Below, piece by piece: positions 8,276 to 16,317 of a stretch of DNA of 49,062 bases. Position 1 is the stretch's first letter. Every line of letters begins with the position of its first letter. The position numbers were made by a program, and so were the translations under genes. The notes under the pieces are model-generated. The model was given only the letters and a program-made list of their open reading frames with translations, was not told the origin of the DNA and did not search any database. The DNA comes from an uncultured Eubacteriales bacterium (GTDB lineage Bacteria > Bacillota > Clostridia > Oscillospirales > Oscillospiraceae): NCBI GenBank assembly GCA_900552475.1, contig USAC01000006.1:1-49062 (forward strand). Reading direction: 5' to 3'.

Positions 8276-8964
8276 GCGCCGTGACGGAAAATATTCTGAC
8301 CGGGCTGCCCGCCGGGCGGGCGGCTGTCTTTCTCGGCGAGGCGGGCTGCGGCAAGTCGGAGCTCGCGGTGCATCTGGCGCTTTCCCTCGCCGGGAAGGGG
8401 AGAGAGGTACACTTCTTCGACCTCGACCAGACGAAGCCGCTCATGCGCTCGCGCGACGCACAGGAGCTGCTCGAGGGCGCGGGCGTCACCGTCCACTTTG
8501 AGCGGCAGACCGCCGACGCGCCCACGCAGGTGGGCGGGCTCGTGCCGCTGCTGCTCGCGCCGGACAAAAACGTTATCCTGGATGTCGGCGGCGGCGACGC
8601 GGGCGCGCGCCTGATCGGCGGATACAGCCATCTGCTTAAGAATGCCGACGTCTGGTTCATCGTGAACCCCTACCGCCCATGGTCGGGCTCGACGGAGCAC
8701 ATCGACGGGACGCTTTCGGCCATCCTGCGCGCGGCGCGGCTGAAGCTGCCGCGCTTCCTGCTCAACCCGAACCTCGGACAGGAGACGACGGCGGAGGAAT
8801 ATCTCGCGGGGCTGGAGGATGGCCTTGCCATGCTCTCGCCGTATGTCCCCGTGGAGGGGGCCGCCGTCCCGGCGGCGCTGCTGGCGCGGGTCGCGGCCTT
8901 GGCACCGCTCCCGCTCATCCCCATCACCACCCATATATCCGTTCCGGAAACGGAGCTTGATTGA
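8272..8964 (+). CDS. P-loop NTPase of unknown role in the buk-VOR operon
   Basis: 230 residues from a GTG at 8272 that overlaps the buk stop (GTGA) behind GGAG. Visible motifs: Walker A GEAGCGKSE near the N terminus, FFDLDQTKP in the position where MinD/CobQ-like proteins have a switch Asp, and VILDVGGGDAG as a Walker B-like strand. The layout suggests a SIMIBI-class (ParA/MinD/NifH-like) ATPase, though the Walker A lacks the deviant Lys. It is tightly placed between butyrate kinase and the ferredoxin subunit. An assembly, cofactor or regulatory ATPase for the oxidoreductase is possible, but nothing in the sequence proves it. Confidence 0.8.
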   Translation: MSAVTENILTGLPAGRAAVFLGEAGCGKSELAVHLALSLAGKGREVHFFDLDQTKPLMRSRDAQELLEGAGVTVHFERQTADAPTQVGGLVPLLLAPDKNVILDVGGGDAGARLIGGYSHLLKNADVWFIVNPYRPWSGSTEHIDGTLSAILRAARLKLPRFLLNPNLGQETTAEEYLAGLEDGLAMLSPYVPVEGAAVPAALLARVAALAPLPLIPITTHISVPETELD

Positions 8965-8980
8965 ATAAGGAGGAAATGCT

Positions 8981-9184
8981 ATGCCGCAAGTCACCATCCG
9001 CGCGGAGAGCTGCAAGAGCTGCGGTTACTGCGTGAAGTTCTGTCCCAAGGGCATTCTGGCCGTCGGGACGGAGGTCAATTCCAAGGGCTACCCCTATGTC
9101 ACGGCGGCCCATCCCGAAAACTGTATCGGCTGCGCCATCTGCGCTCGCATGTGCCCGGACGCGGCCATCGAAGTCTACAAGTAA
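8981..9184 (+). CDS. 2-oxoacid:ferredoxin oxidoreductase, 2[4Fe-4S] delta subunit
   Basis: 67 residues with two CxxCxxCxxxCP clusters: CKSCGYCVKFCP and CIGCAICARMCP. This is the ferredoxin-like subunit that carries electrons from the TPP-containing catalytic subunits to external ferredoxin. AAGGAGG precedes the ATG. It is followed 12 nt later by the alpha subunit. The order delta-alpha-beta-gamma is that of KOR/VOR-type enzymes. Confidence 0.95.
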   Translation: MPQVTIRAESCKSCGYCVKFCPKGILAVGTEVNSKGYPYVTAAHPENCIGCAICARMCPDAAIEVYK

Positions 9185-9196
9185 GGAGGAGAGAAC

Positions 9197-10276
9197 ATGG
9201 CAAGAAAATTCATGAAGGGCACCGAGGCTATCGCCGAAGCGGCGGTGCGCAGCGGGTGCCGGTTCTTCGCGGGCTATCCCATCACCCCGCAGAACGAAAT
9301 TCCCGAGTATCTGGCGCGGCGTCTGCCCGAGGTGGGCGGCGCGTTCGTGCAGGGCGAGAGCGAGGTCGCCTCGATCAACATGGTCTATGGCTCCGCCGGT
9401 ACCGGCACGCGCGCCATGACCTCGTCCTCCTCCTGCGGCATCAGCCTGATGAGCGAGGGCATCAGCTTCTGCGCGAGCGCGCGTCTGCCGATGGTCTATG
9501 TCAACGTCCAGCGCGGCGGCCCCGCTATTGGCACCATCCAGCCCGCCCAGCAGGACTATACGCAGGCCACGAAGGCCAGCGGCAACGGCGGCTTTCAGAT
9601 GATGGTGTTCTCCCCCGCGACGGTGCAGGAGGCGGTCGACATGACGTATGCCGCCTTCGACTATGCCCAGCGCGACCGCAACCCCGTCCTCATCCTGACC
9701 GACGGCGTGATGGGGACGATCATGGAGCCGGTCGTGCTCCCCGAGATGCGGCCGGAGGAGGAGGTCCGCGCGCTCAAGGAAGCGCTGCGCGCGACGTCCG
9801 CCGTGGGCCACGACTCGACGAAGGAGCCGCGCGGCGTGGTCGCCGCGGGCCGCTGGTCGACGAAGGATCAGGAGCAAAGCTGCCGCGACGCCGAGGAGCT
9901 CTACAAGAGCTGGAAGAAGGACGTGCAGGTCGAGACGCTCTGGCTTGACGATGCCGAGCTCATCCTGACCGGCTACGGCATCTGCGGCCGCATCGCCAAA
10001 TCCGCCGTCAGCCGCCTGCGTGGGGAGGGCTATAAGGTCGGCTTCGTCCGCCCCAAGACGCTCAATCCCTTCCCCTATGACACCTATGACGTGCTGGACT
10101 ACGGCTGCGTCAGGGCCATCCTCGACGTGGAGATGAGCATCCCCGCCCAGATGGTGCGCGACGTCGAGCTCGCCGTGAGCAGACGCTGCCCCATTGAGAC
10201 GTGCCTGCACGCGGGCGGCGAGATCATGGGCCGCGAAGAGGTCATCCGCGCCGCGAAAGCGCTGCTCGATCGCTGA
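9197..10276 (+). CDS. vorB: 2-oxoacid:ferredoxin oxidoreductase alpha subunit (VorB type)
   Basis: 359 residues. Begins with KGTEAIAEAAVRSGCRFFAGYPITPQNEIPEY in the usual place; GYPITPQNEIPE is the hallmark of KOR/VOR alpha subunits, followed by the pyrimidine-binding-type domain (QGESEVASINMVYG, a Glu that activates TPP) and a C-terminal transketolase-like domain. It oxidatively decarboxylates a 2-oxoacid to acyl-CoA with ferredoxin as acceptor. Close VorB-named proteins use branched-chain 2-oxoacids; 2-oxoglutarate cannot be excluded from sequence. AAGGAGG precedes the start. Confidence 0.94.
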   Translation: MARKFMKGTEAIAEAAVRSGCRFFAGYPITPQNEIPEYLARRLPEVGGAFVQGESEVASINMVYGSAGTGTRAMTSSSSCGISLMSEGISFCASARLPMVYVNVQRGGPAIGTIQPAQQDYTQATKASGNGGFQMMVFSPATVQEAVDMTYAAFDYAQRDRNPVLILTDGVMGTIMEPVVLPEMRPEEEVRALKEALRATSAVGHDSTKEPRGVVAAGRWSTKDQEQSCRDAEELYKSWKKDVQVETLWLDDAELILTGYGICGRIAKSAVSRLRGEGYKVGFVRPKTLNPFPYDTYDVLDYGCVRAILDVEMSIPAQMVRDVELAVSRRCPIETCLHAGGEIMGREEVIRAAKALLDR

Positions 10277-10290
10277 AGGAGGGACTGAAC

Positions 10291-11043
10291 ATGGAAAAGG
10301 TATACGCAAGAACAAAGGGCATCCGGGACGACATGGTTTCCGGCTTCTGCCCCGGCTGCATGCACTCGACGGTCATCAAGCTGATCGGCGAGGTGCTCGA
10401 GGAGATGCACCTGCTCGATAAGGCAGCCTGTGCCGTGGGCGTGGGCTGCTGCGGCCTGCACATGGACTACATCACCTATGACTACTTCCTCGCCGCGCAT
10501 GGCCGCGCCTGCGCCGTGGCGACAGGTGCAAAGCGCTCGAACCCGGAGTCGCTGGTATTCACCTATCAGGGCGACGGCGACCTCGCCTCCATCGGTCTGG
10601 CGGAGACGATCTCCGCTGCCAACCGCGGCGAGAACTTCACCGTCATCTTCGTCAACAACGGCATCTACGGCATGACCGGCGGCCAGATGGCCCCGACAAC
10701 GCTCGTCGGCATGAAGGCCACCACCGCCCCCAACGGCCGCGACCCGAAGGAGCACGGCTACCCCATGCACGTCTGCGAAATTCTCAACCAGCTGACAGCG
10801 CCCTACTATCTGGAGCGCACGAGCTGCAACAACCCCGCGAACGTGAACAAGACGAAGGCCGCCATCAAGAAGGCCTTCCAGAACCAGCTCGACGGCAAGG
10901 GCTTCTCCCTCGTGGAGATCGTCACGAGCTGTCCGACGAACTGGGGTCTGGACGCCCTCGAGGCGCTGGACTTCCTCGAGGACAAGATGTTCGCGGAGTT
11001 CCCCCTTGGCGTCATCCGCGATAAGAGCAAGGAGGGCAAGTAA
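10291..11043 (+). CDS. 2-oxoacid:ferredoxin oxidoreductase beta (TPP-binding) subunit
   Basis: 250 residues from the ATG at 10291, behind GAAGGAGGG. It contains the TPP/Mg motif GDGDLASIG followed by about 25 residues and FVNNGIYGMTGGQMAPTT, diagnostic of the beta subunit of KOR/VOR enzymes. CPGCMHST near the N terminus supplies Cys residues conserved in the family. The longer frame reading back into vorB is spurious. The stop TAA is directly followed by the ATG of the gamma subunit. Confidence 0.94.
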   Translation: MEKVYARTKGIRDDMVSGFCPGCMHSTVIKLIGEVLEEMHLLDKAACAVGVGCCGLHMDYITYDYFLAAHGRACAVATGAKRSNPESLVFTYQGDGDLASIGLAETISAANRGENFTVIFVNNGIYGMTGGQMAPTTLVGMKATTAPNGRDPKEHGYPMHVCEILNQLTAPYYLERTSCNNPANVNKTKAAIKKAFQNQLDGKGFSLVEIVTSCPTNWGLDALEALDFLEDKMFAEFPLGVIRDKSKEGK

Positions 11044-11589
11044 ATGGAGCGCAATCTGATGGTGGCCGGTTTCGGCGGCCAGGGCGTCATGACGCTGGGC
11101 AAGTTCCTCGCCGACGCCACCTGCAATTCGACCGATAAGAACGTCACGTTCTTCCCCTCCTACGGCGCGGAGCAGCGCGGCGGTACCGCGAACTGCTACG
11201 TCGTCATCGCCGACGAGGAGATCGGCGCCCCGCTCGGCGACGCGATGGACGACCTGATCGTCATGAACGACCCGAGCCTTGCGAAGTTCCTGTATAAGCT
11301 CGTCCCCGGCGGCACGCTGTTTATCAACAGCTCCATCGTCAAGAGCGAGATCACCCGCACCGACGTCAAGGTTGTGAAGGTTCCCGTCACGGAGATGGCT
11401 CTGGAAATGGGCAACGCCAAGGTCCTGAACATCATCATGCTCGGCGCCTACGTCGGCTATACGCAGGTTGTTCCCGAGAATGTCGTGTGGAACACGATCG
11501 AGCACAAGCTCGGCAAGAAGCCGAAGCTGCTGCCGCTCAATAAGCAGGCATTTGAAGAGGGTCTGAAGATCGGCAAAGGCGCGCGGTAA
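11044..11589 (+). CDS. 2-oxoacid:ferredoxin oxidoreductase gamma subunit
   Basis: 181 residues of the POR/KOR gamma family (PF01558). The opening GFGGQGVMTLGKFLAD contains the CoA/nucleotide-like Gly-rich loop, and SYGAEQRGGTANCYVVI is the second family signature. It begins immediately after the beta-subunit stop, so the two are translationally coupled, and it is the last gene before a good terminator. Confidence 0.94.
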   Translation: MERNLMVAGFGGQGVMTLGKFLADATCNSTDKNVTFFPSYGAEQRGGTANCYVVIADEEIGAPLGDAMDDLIVMNDPSLAKFLYKLVPGGTLFINSSIVKSEITRTDVKVVKVPVTEMALEMGNAKVLNIIMLGAYVGYTQVVPENVVWNTIEHKLGKKPKLLPLNKQAFEEGLKIGKGAR

Positions 11590-11603
11590 AAATATACCCC
11601 CCG

Positions 11604-11646
11604 AAAAGGCTCTCCGTCTGCATCCTGCGGTCGGAGAACCTTTTTT
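11604..11646 (+). terminator. Terminator of the buk-VOR operon
   Basis: Stem AAGGcTCTCCG / CGGAGAaCCTT with one mismatch, loop of about 10 nt, then TTTTTT (11641-11646). Confidence 0.85.
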
Positions 11647-11668
11647 GTCTGTTTCATGCAGCTTTATC

Positions 11669-11697
11669 TTGTCCCTCATCCTGCGTACAGATATAAT
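11669..11697 (+). promoter_or_regulatory. Promoter of the 11753 gene
   Basis: TTGTCC (11669-11674), 17-bp spacer, TATAAT (11692-11697). Confidence 0.65.
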
Positions 11698-11752
11698 GGG
11701 ATCAGAAACGTCTACCTATCAAGCGAAAAACAACTCGTGAGGAGGACTTTTT

Positions 11753-12376
11753 GTGCAGCCTATTAAACTGTCAAAACACTCTAATTGCTGCATCTTTTGG
11801 AGATGTTGGCTGGATGATCGTGCAACGAAGCATTGGTTTTGTCCTGCGAAAGCGGAGCTGGTTGATCGTGTAACATATGAATATCTGCTGTCGGATGATG
11901 AGCGCAAGGGGTGCATTCCAGTGGCGCAGATCAGTCGATCTGACATCCAAAGGGCATTTTTTGAGCAGCAGGACGAAGAAGTGCGGGCGATGTGGGAGGA
12001 AAGCATACGGGAATGCACGGATGAGCAATCTTTTGAGGAAGCGTCTTGGAAAATCATAGAAGATAATTTTCACAGGCACTGGGCATATCTGGAATTCGCG
12101 GCAGATTATAAGTTGTCTTATGCAGAAAACTGGTGCCGGGAAAATCAGATTCCATTCGTTGAAACAGAAGAGTTGGTGGATCCGCCAACTCATCCGTACA
12201 TGTTCATAGACGACGTGGAGGACGTTCTGTCATATTTGAAACAGGGATGGTCTGTTGAGGATTACATGAATATGCTCCGTCAATTTAATCCAGATGTGGA
12301 GGATTTCTCGGCGATTACGCCCGCGATCGAAGCCGCAGTAGAGCAGATGAAGAAGGACTCCGGGAAGCAGGCGTGA
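11753..12376 (+). CDS. Uncharacterised protein, possibly UPF0158-related
   Basis: 207 residues, not confidently recognised. Start is GTG with GAGGAGG 7 nt upstream. The N terminus has KHSNCCIFWRCWLDD; the middle is an acidic, tryptophan-rich helical stretch (FFEQQDEEVRAMWEES, ASWKIIEDNFHRHWAYLEF) ending in AENWCRENQIPF, resembling the helical part and Trp-Cys-Glu-Glu-Asn end of UPF0158 proteins. That resemblance is by eye and weak. Codon use is clearly more AT-rich than both neighbours, which suggests recent transfer. It stands alone between a terminator and the next promoter, so neighbours give no hint of function. Confidence 0.75.
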   Translation: MQPIKLSKHSNCCIFWRCWLDDRATKHWFCPAKAELVDRVTYEYLLSDDERKGCIPVAQISRSDIQRAFFEQQDEEVRAMWEESIRECTDEQSFEEASWKIIEDNFHRHWAYLEFAADYKLSYAENWCRENQIPFVETEELVDPPTHPYMFIDDVEDVLSYLKQGWSVEDYMNMLRQFNPDVEDFSAITPAIEAAVEQMKKDSGKQA

Positions 12377-12506
12377 CATGTCCGCATATTTTCCTGCGAT
12401 CCCTTCTCCCGGCGGTGATGGGATGGATTTTTCGTGAAATGTCACAGATTTTCTGTGCGACCTGACAAATTGTATGACGATCTAAAAAACTTTTTGCCAA
12501 ATTCGA

Positions 12507-12535
12507 TTTACAATGCTTTGCCGGTATGCTAAAAT
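12507..12535 (+). promoter_or_regulatory. Promoter of the nucleoside importer operon
   Basis: TTTACA (12507-12512), 17-bp spacer, TAAAAT (12530-12535), with an extended -10 TGC before it. The 12377-12506 stretch upstream holds no gene or clear structure. Confidence 0.8.
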
Positions 12536-12607
12536 AAAGTATCAAATACCCGACAACCAATCCCGGGACAGCAGACTCCCCCATCCCAGAAAGAAAGGAT
12601 GACCGCT

Positions 12608-14158
12608 TTGGACTCTTCATGCGCCATTAAAATGGAAAACATCACAAAGCGCTTCGGTTCGGTGGTGGCCAACGACGCCATCAATCTGGAGCTGCACGAG
12701 GGCGAGATCCTGTCGCTGCTGGGCGAGAACGGCAGCGGTAAAACTACCCTGATGAACATGCTCTCCGGCATCTACTACCCCGACGAGGGGCAGATTTATG
12801 TACACGGAAAGCCTGTCACCATCTCCTCGCCGAAGGACGCCTTCGACAACCATATCGGCATGATCCATCAGCACTTCAAGCTGGTTGACGTGTTCACCGC
12901 CACGGAGAACATCGTGCTGGGTCTGGAGGAGCCGGGGAAGTTCGACCTGAAGGCGGCCTCCGCGCGCATCCGCGAGATCTGTCAGAAATACGGCTTCGAA
13001 ATCGACCCGGACATGAAGGTCTACGACATGTCCGTCTCACAGAAGCAGACCGTCGAGATCGTGAAGGTGCTCTACCGCGGGGCGGATATCCTGATTCTCG
13101 ACGAGCCGACGGCCGTGCTGACCCCGCAGGAGACGGACAAGCTCTTCGGCGTCATGCGCGCGATGAAGGCCGACGGCAAGTCTCTCGTCATCATCACCCA
13201 CAAGCTCCACGAGGTGCTCGACGTGTCCGACCGCGTGCTCATCCTGCGCAAGGGCAAGTACGTCGGCGACGTCCCCACAAAGAACGCCTCGCAGCAGTCG
13301 CTGACGGACATGATGGTCGGCCACTCGGTGACACTGAACATCGACCGCCCCATGCCTGTCGACCCGAAGCCGCGGCTCGAGATCAGGGATTTGACCGTGT
13401 TCGACGAGATGGGCGTCAAGCGGCTCGATAAGGTTTCGTTCACCGCGATGAGCGGCGAGATTCTCGGCATCGCGGGCGTGGCCGGCTCCGGCCAGAAGGA
13501 GCTGCTCGAATCTGTCGCGGGACTCTACCCTGTGACGGAGGGCACCATCACCTTCTATGATCCCAAGGCCGAGGCTGACGGCAGGCCCGCCACGAAGAAC
13601 CTCGTCGGAATGGATCCAATGGCCATCAAGAAAACAGGCGTGGCCATGGCCTTCGTCCCGGAGGACCGTCTGGGCATGGGCCTTGTCGGCTCGATGGGCA
13701 TGACGGGCAACATGATGCTCCGCTCGTGGCGCATCGGCAAGGGCCTGTTCGTCAACCGCAAGGCCCCCGAGCAGCTCGCCCGCAACATCTGGGAGGAGCT
13801 CGACGTCGTCACCCCGAGCACCGACTTCCCCGTGCGCCGCATGTCCGGCGGCAACGTGCAGAAGGTGCTCGTCGGGCGTGAGATTGCCCAGCGCCCGTCC
13901 GTGCTGATGATGGCCTACGCCGTGCGCGGCCTCGACATCAACACCTCCTATACGATCTACAACCTCCTCACGGAGGAGAAAATGAAGGGAACCGCCGTCG
14001 TCTATGTCGGCGAGGATCTGGACGTGCTGCTTGAGCTGTGCGACCGGCTGGTGGTTCTCTGCGGCGGTCAGGTCTCCGGCATCGTCGATGCACGCACCAC
14101 TACGAAGGAAGAGGTCGGCCTGCTCATGACCCAGCACAGAAAGGAGGGTGCCGAGTAA
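12608..14158 (+). CDS. Nucleoside (BmpA/NupO-type) ABC importer, double ATPase
   Basis: 516 residues from TTG at 12608, chosen because AAAGGATG (12594-12601) then sits at normal spacing; the ATG at 12599 overlaps that site. Two ATP-binding domains as in RbsA/YufO/NupA. NBD1 has Walker A GENGSGKTT and Walker B ILILDEPTAVLTP. NBD2 has the usual degenerate Walker A GVAGSGQKE and MSGGNVQKVLVGRE, but its Walker B region reads VLMMAYAVRGLD, without the acidic pair. It is followed by two permeases and 8-oxoguanine deaminase, so it energises uptake of purine nucleosides or bases. No binding protein is adjacent; the BMP lipoprotein at 45730 is the likely partner. Confidence 0.92.
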   Translation: MDSSCAIKMENITKRFGSVVANDAINLELHEGEILSLLGENGSGKTTLMNMLSGIYYPDEGQIYVHGKPVTISSPKDAFDNHIGMIHQHFKLVDVFTATENIVLGLEEPGKFDLKAASARIREICQKYGFEIDPDMKVYDMSVSQKQTVEIVKVLYRGADILILDEPTAVLTPQETDKLFGVMRAMKADGKSLVIITHKLHEVLDVSDRVLILRKGKYVGDVPTKNASQQSLTDMMVGHSVTLNIDRPMPVDPKPRLEIRDLTVFDEMGVKRLDKVSFTAMSGEILGIAGVAGSGQKELLESVAGLYPVTEGTITFYDPKAEADGRPATKNLVGMDPMAIKKTGVAMAFVPEDRLGMGLVGSMGMTGNMMLRSWRIGKGLFVNRKAPEQLARNIWEELDVVTPSTDFPVRRMSGGNVQKVLVGREIAQRPSVLMMAYAVRGLDINTSYTIYNLLTEEKMKGTAVVYVGEDLDVLLELCDRLVVLCGGQVSGIVDARTTTKEEVGLLMTQHRKEGAE

Positions 14159-15270
14159 TGGAACACAAAAAGGCACATGAGCCCCTGCTGCGCATGGCCA
14201 AGCGCGGCACGGCGCTCCCCGGCTGGAAGGCCTGGGGCATCCGGCTGATCGGCTTTCTGCTGAGCCTTGTGGCCTGCGCGCTGCTGATCGTGTCGGTCGT
14301 ACATATCAGCCCCCTCAAGGTCTACGGCACCATCATCAATGCCGCCCTCGGCGACAAGACCAGCGCATGGGTCACCACGCGCGACGCGATGACGATGCTC
14401 TGCATCGCGGTCGGCCTTGCCCCCGCGTTCAAGATGAAGTTCTGGAACATCGGCGCCGAGGGGCAGATCCTCGTCGGCGGCATCGCCACGGCGGCCTGCA
14501 TGATCTATCTCAAGGCGCTGCCGCCGGTGGTGCTCATCCTTGTGATGATGATCGCGAGCCTTATCGCCGGCGCGGCGTGGGGCTTCCTGCCCGGCTTCTT
14601 CAAGGCCCGCTGGAACACGAACGAGACGCTCTTCACGCTGATGATGAACTACATCGCCATCCAGCTGACGTCCTTCTTCGTGGCGAAGTGGGAGTACCCC
14701 TTCGGCTCGAACACCGTCGGCATCATCAACCCCACCGGCAAGCAGGGCTGGCTGCCGAACATGTTCTCTGAGGGCTATAACGGCGACTTCGGCTGGAATG
14801 TGCTGATCGTGCTGGTCGTGACGGTCGGCATGTACCTCTACCTCTCCAAGTCCAAGCACGGCTATGAGATCGCCGTCATCGGCGACAGCGAGAACACCGC
14901 CCGCTATGCCGGTATCCGCGTCAGCCGCGTCTATGTCCGCACGATGCTCGTCTCCGGCGCCATCTGCGGCCTTGCGGGCTTCATCGCTGTCTCCGGCGCG
15001 GCGCACACCATCTCCACCACCGTCTCCGGCGGCCGCGGCTTCACCGCCATCATCGTGGCGTGGCTCGCGCAGTTCAACAGCATCGTCATGGTCATCTTCT
15101 CCTTCCTGTTGATCGTTCTGCAGAAGGGCGCCATGGCCATCGCCTCGCTCTACGGCCTGAGCCAGGAGGTCTCCCAGATGATCACGGGTATCATCCTGTT
15201 CTTCCTGCTCGGCAGCGAGTTCTTCGTCAACTACACCGTGCATTTCCGCGGAAAGAAGGTGTCCAAGTAA
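14158..15270 (+). CDS. Nucleoside ABC importer permease 1
   Basis: 370 residues of the BPD_transp_2 family (NupB/YufP-like), with an N-terminal cytosolic segment and about nine to ten membrane helices. The conserved motif KMKFWNIGAEGQILVGG is typical of BmpA-linked permeases, as is GDSENTARYAGI before the later helices. The ATG overlaps the ATPase stop (TAATG) behind AAGGAGG, indicating translational coupling. The longer frame upstream lies in the ATPase gene and is spurious. Confidence 0.92.
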   Translation: MEHKKAHEPLLRMAKRGTALPGWKAWGIRLIGFLLSLVACALLIVSVVHISPLKVYGTIINAALGDKTSAWVTTRDAMTMLCIAVGLAPAFKMKFWNIGAEGQILVGGIATAACMIYLKALPPVVLILVMMIASLIAGAAWGFLPGFFKARWNTNETLFTLMMNYIAIQLTSFFVAKWEYPFGSNTVGIINPTGKQGWLPNMFSEGYNGDFGWNVLIVLVVTVGMYLYLSKSKHGYEIAVIGDSENTARYAGIRVSRVYVRTMLVSGAICGLAGFIAVSGAAHTISTTVSGGRGFTAIIVAWLAQFNSIVMVIFSFLLIVLQKGAMAIASLYGLSQEVSQMITGIILFFLLGSEFFVNYTVHFRGKKVSK

Positions 15271-16250
15271 TGTCGTCATTCATCTCTCTGTTTACCTCCG
15301 CCATCGCCTTCGGCACGATCATCATGTTCGGCGCTCTGGGCGAGATCCTGACCGAAAAGGGCGGACATCTGAACCTCGGCGTGCCGGGCATCATGTATAT
15401 CGGCGCCATCTGCGGCCTGATCTCCTCGTTCTTCTATGAGCGCGGGGGCGGCACGTCACCGTTTGTCGGCATGCTGCTGAGCCTGATCGCCTGCTTCGTC
15501 GGCTCGGCGATCGGCGGCCTGATCTACGCGTTTCTGACCATCACCCTGCGCGCGAACCAGAACGTCACCGGCCTTTCGCTGACGATCTTCGGCGGCGGCG
15601 TCGCGAACTTCTTCGGCGCGTCCGTCTCGACGCTCTCCGGCGGTGTCGGTCAGGTGAGCGTGGCCCAGACCAGCAGCGCCTACTGCGCGAAGATTCCCTT
15701 CCTCTCCGGTCTCGGCACGTTCGGCAAGCTCTTTTTCTCCTATGGCTTCATGGTGTATCTCGCGATCATCTTGGCCATCCTGATGGCGCGCTTTCTCAAC
15801 AAGACGCGCACGGGTTTGAACCTGCGCGCCGTCGGCGAGAGCCCCGCCACGGCGGACGCGGCCGGCATCAACGTCACGAAGTACAAGTACCTCGCGACCT
15901 GCGTGGGCGCGGGCATCTCGGGTCTCGGCGGCGTGTTTTATGTTATGGAGTACACGCTCGGCACCTGGGCCAACGGCAAGATCATTGAGGGCCTGGGCTG
16001 GCTGGCCGTGGCGCTCGTCATCTTCGCCTCGTGGAAGCCCGTCAACGCGATCTGGGGCTCGTACCTGTTCGGCTTTGTGTACTGGGCGTATCTGTATATC
16101 CCCGGTCTCGGCCGCTCGACGCAGGAGCTGTTCAAGATGCTGCCCTATGTCATCACGCTCGTCGTCCTGATCGTCGTCTCCCTGCGCAAAAAGCGCGAGA
16201 ATCAGCCGCCCGCGTCGCTGGGACTGAGCTATTTCCGCGAGGAGCGCTGA
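15270..16250 (+). CDS. Nucleoside ABC importer permease 2
   Basis: 326 residues, NupC/YufQ-like second permease of the BPD_transp_2 family. It opens with a membrane helix (AFGTIIMFGALGEILTEKGG) and has GHLNLGVPGIMYIGA, the equivalent of the E-G motif seen in permease 1, then GLNLRAVGESPATADAAGI. The ATG shares its A with the preceding TAA stop. It forms the heterodimeric channel with permease 1. Confidence 0.92.
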   Translation: MSSFISLFTSAIAFGTIIMFGALGEILTEKGGHLNLGVPGIMYIGAICGLISSFFYERGGGTSPFVGMLLSLIACFVGSAIGGLIYAFLTITLRANQNVTGLSLTIFGGGVANFFGASVSTLSGGVGQVSVAQTSSAYCAKIPFLSGLGTFGKLFFSYGFMVYLAIILAILMARFLNKTRTGLNLRAVGESPATADAAGINVTKYKYLATCVGAGISGLGGVFYVMEYTLGTWANGKIIEGLGWLAVALVIFASWKPVNAIWGSYLFGFVYWAYLYIPGLGRSTQELFKMLPYVITLVVLIVVSLRKKRENQPPASLGLSYFREER

Positions 16251-16268
16251 AGCCCCATCAAACCGCCG

Positions 16269-16292
16269 ATAGCCCCCGGAAACGGGGGCTAT
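16269..16292 (+). other. Intercistronic hairpin with GAAA tetraloop
   Basis: Arms ATAGCCCCCG and CGGGGGCTAT (16269-16278, 16283-16292) around GAAA, a GNRA tetraloop, between the permease and the deaminase genes. No U-run follows directly (ATTCTTCTC), so it is more likely a stability or partial-termination element than a full terminator. Confidence 0.7.
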
Positions 16293-16317
16293 TCTTCTCA
16301 GGAAAGGAGTTTTTTCG

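Noticed and set aside
12377..12506. Possible purine riboswitch upstream of the nucleoside importer
   Set aside because: The stretch lies before the promoter, and the 60-70 nt leader after it lacks the conserved purine-aptamer loops.
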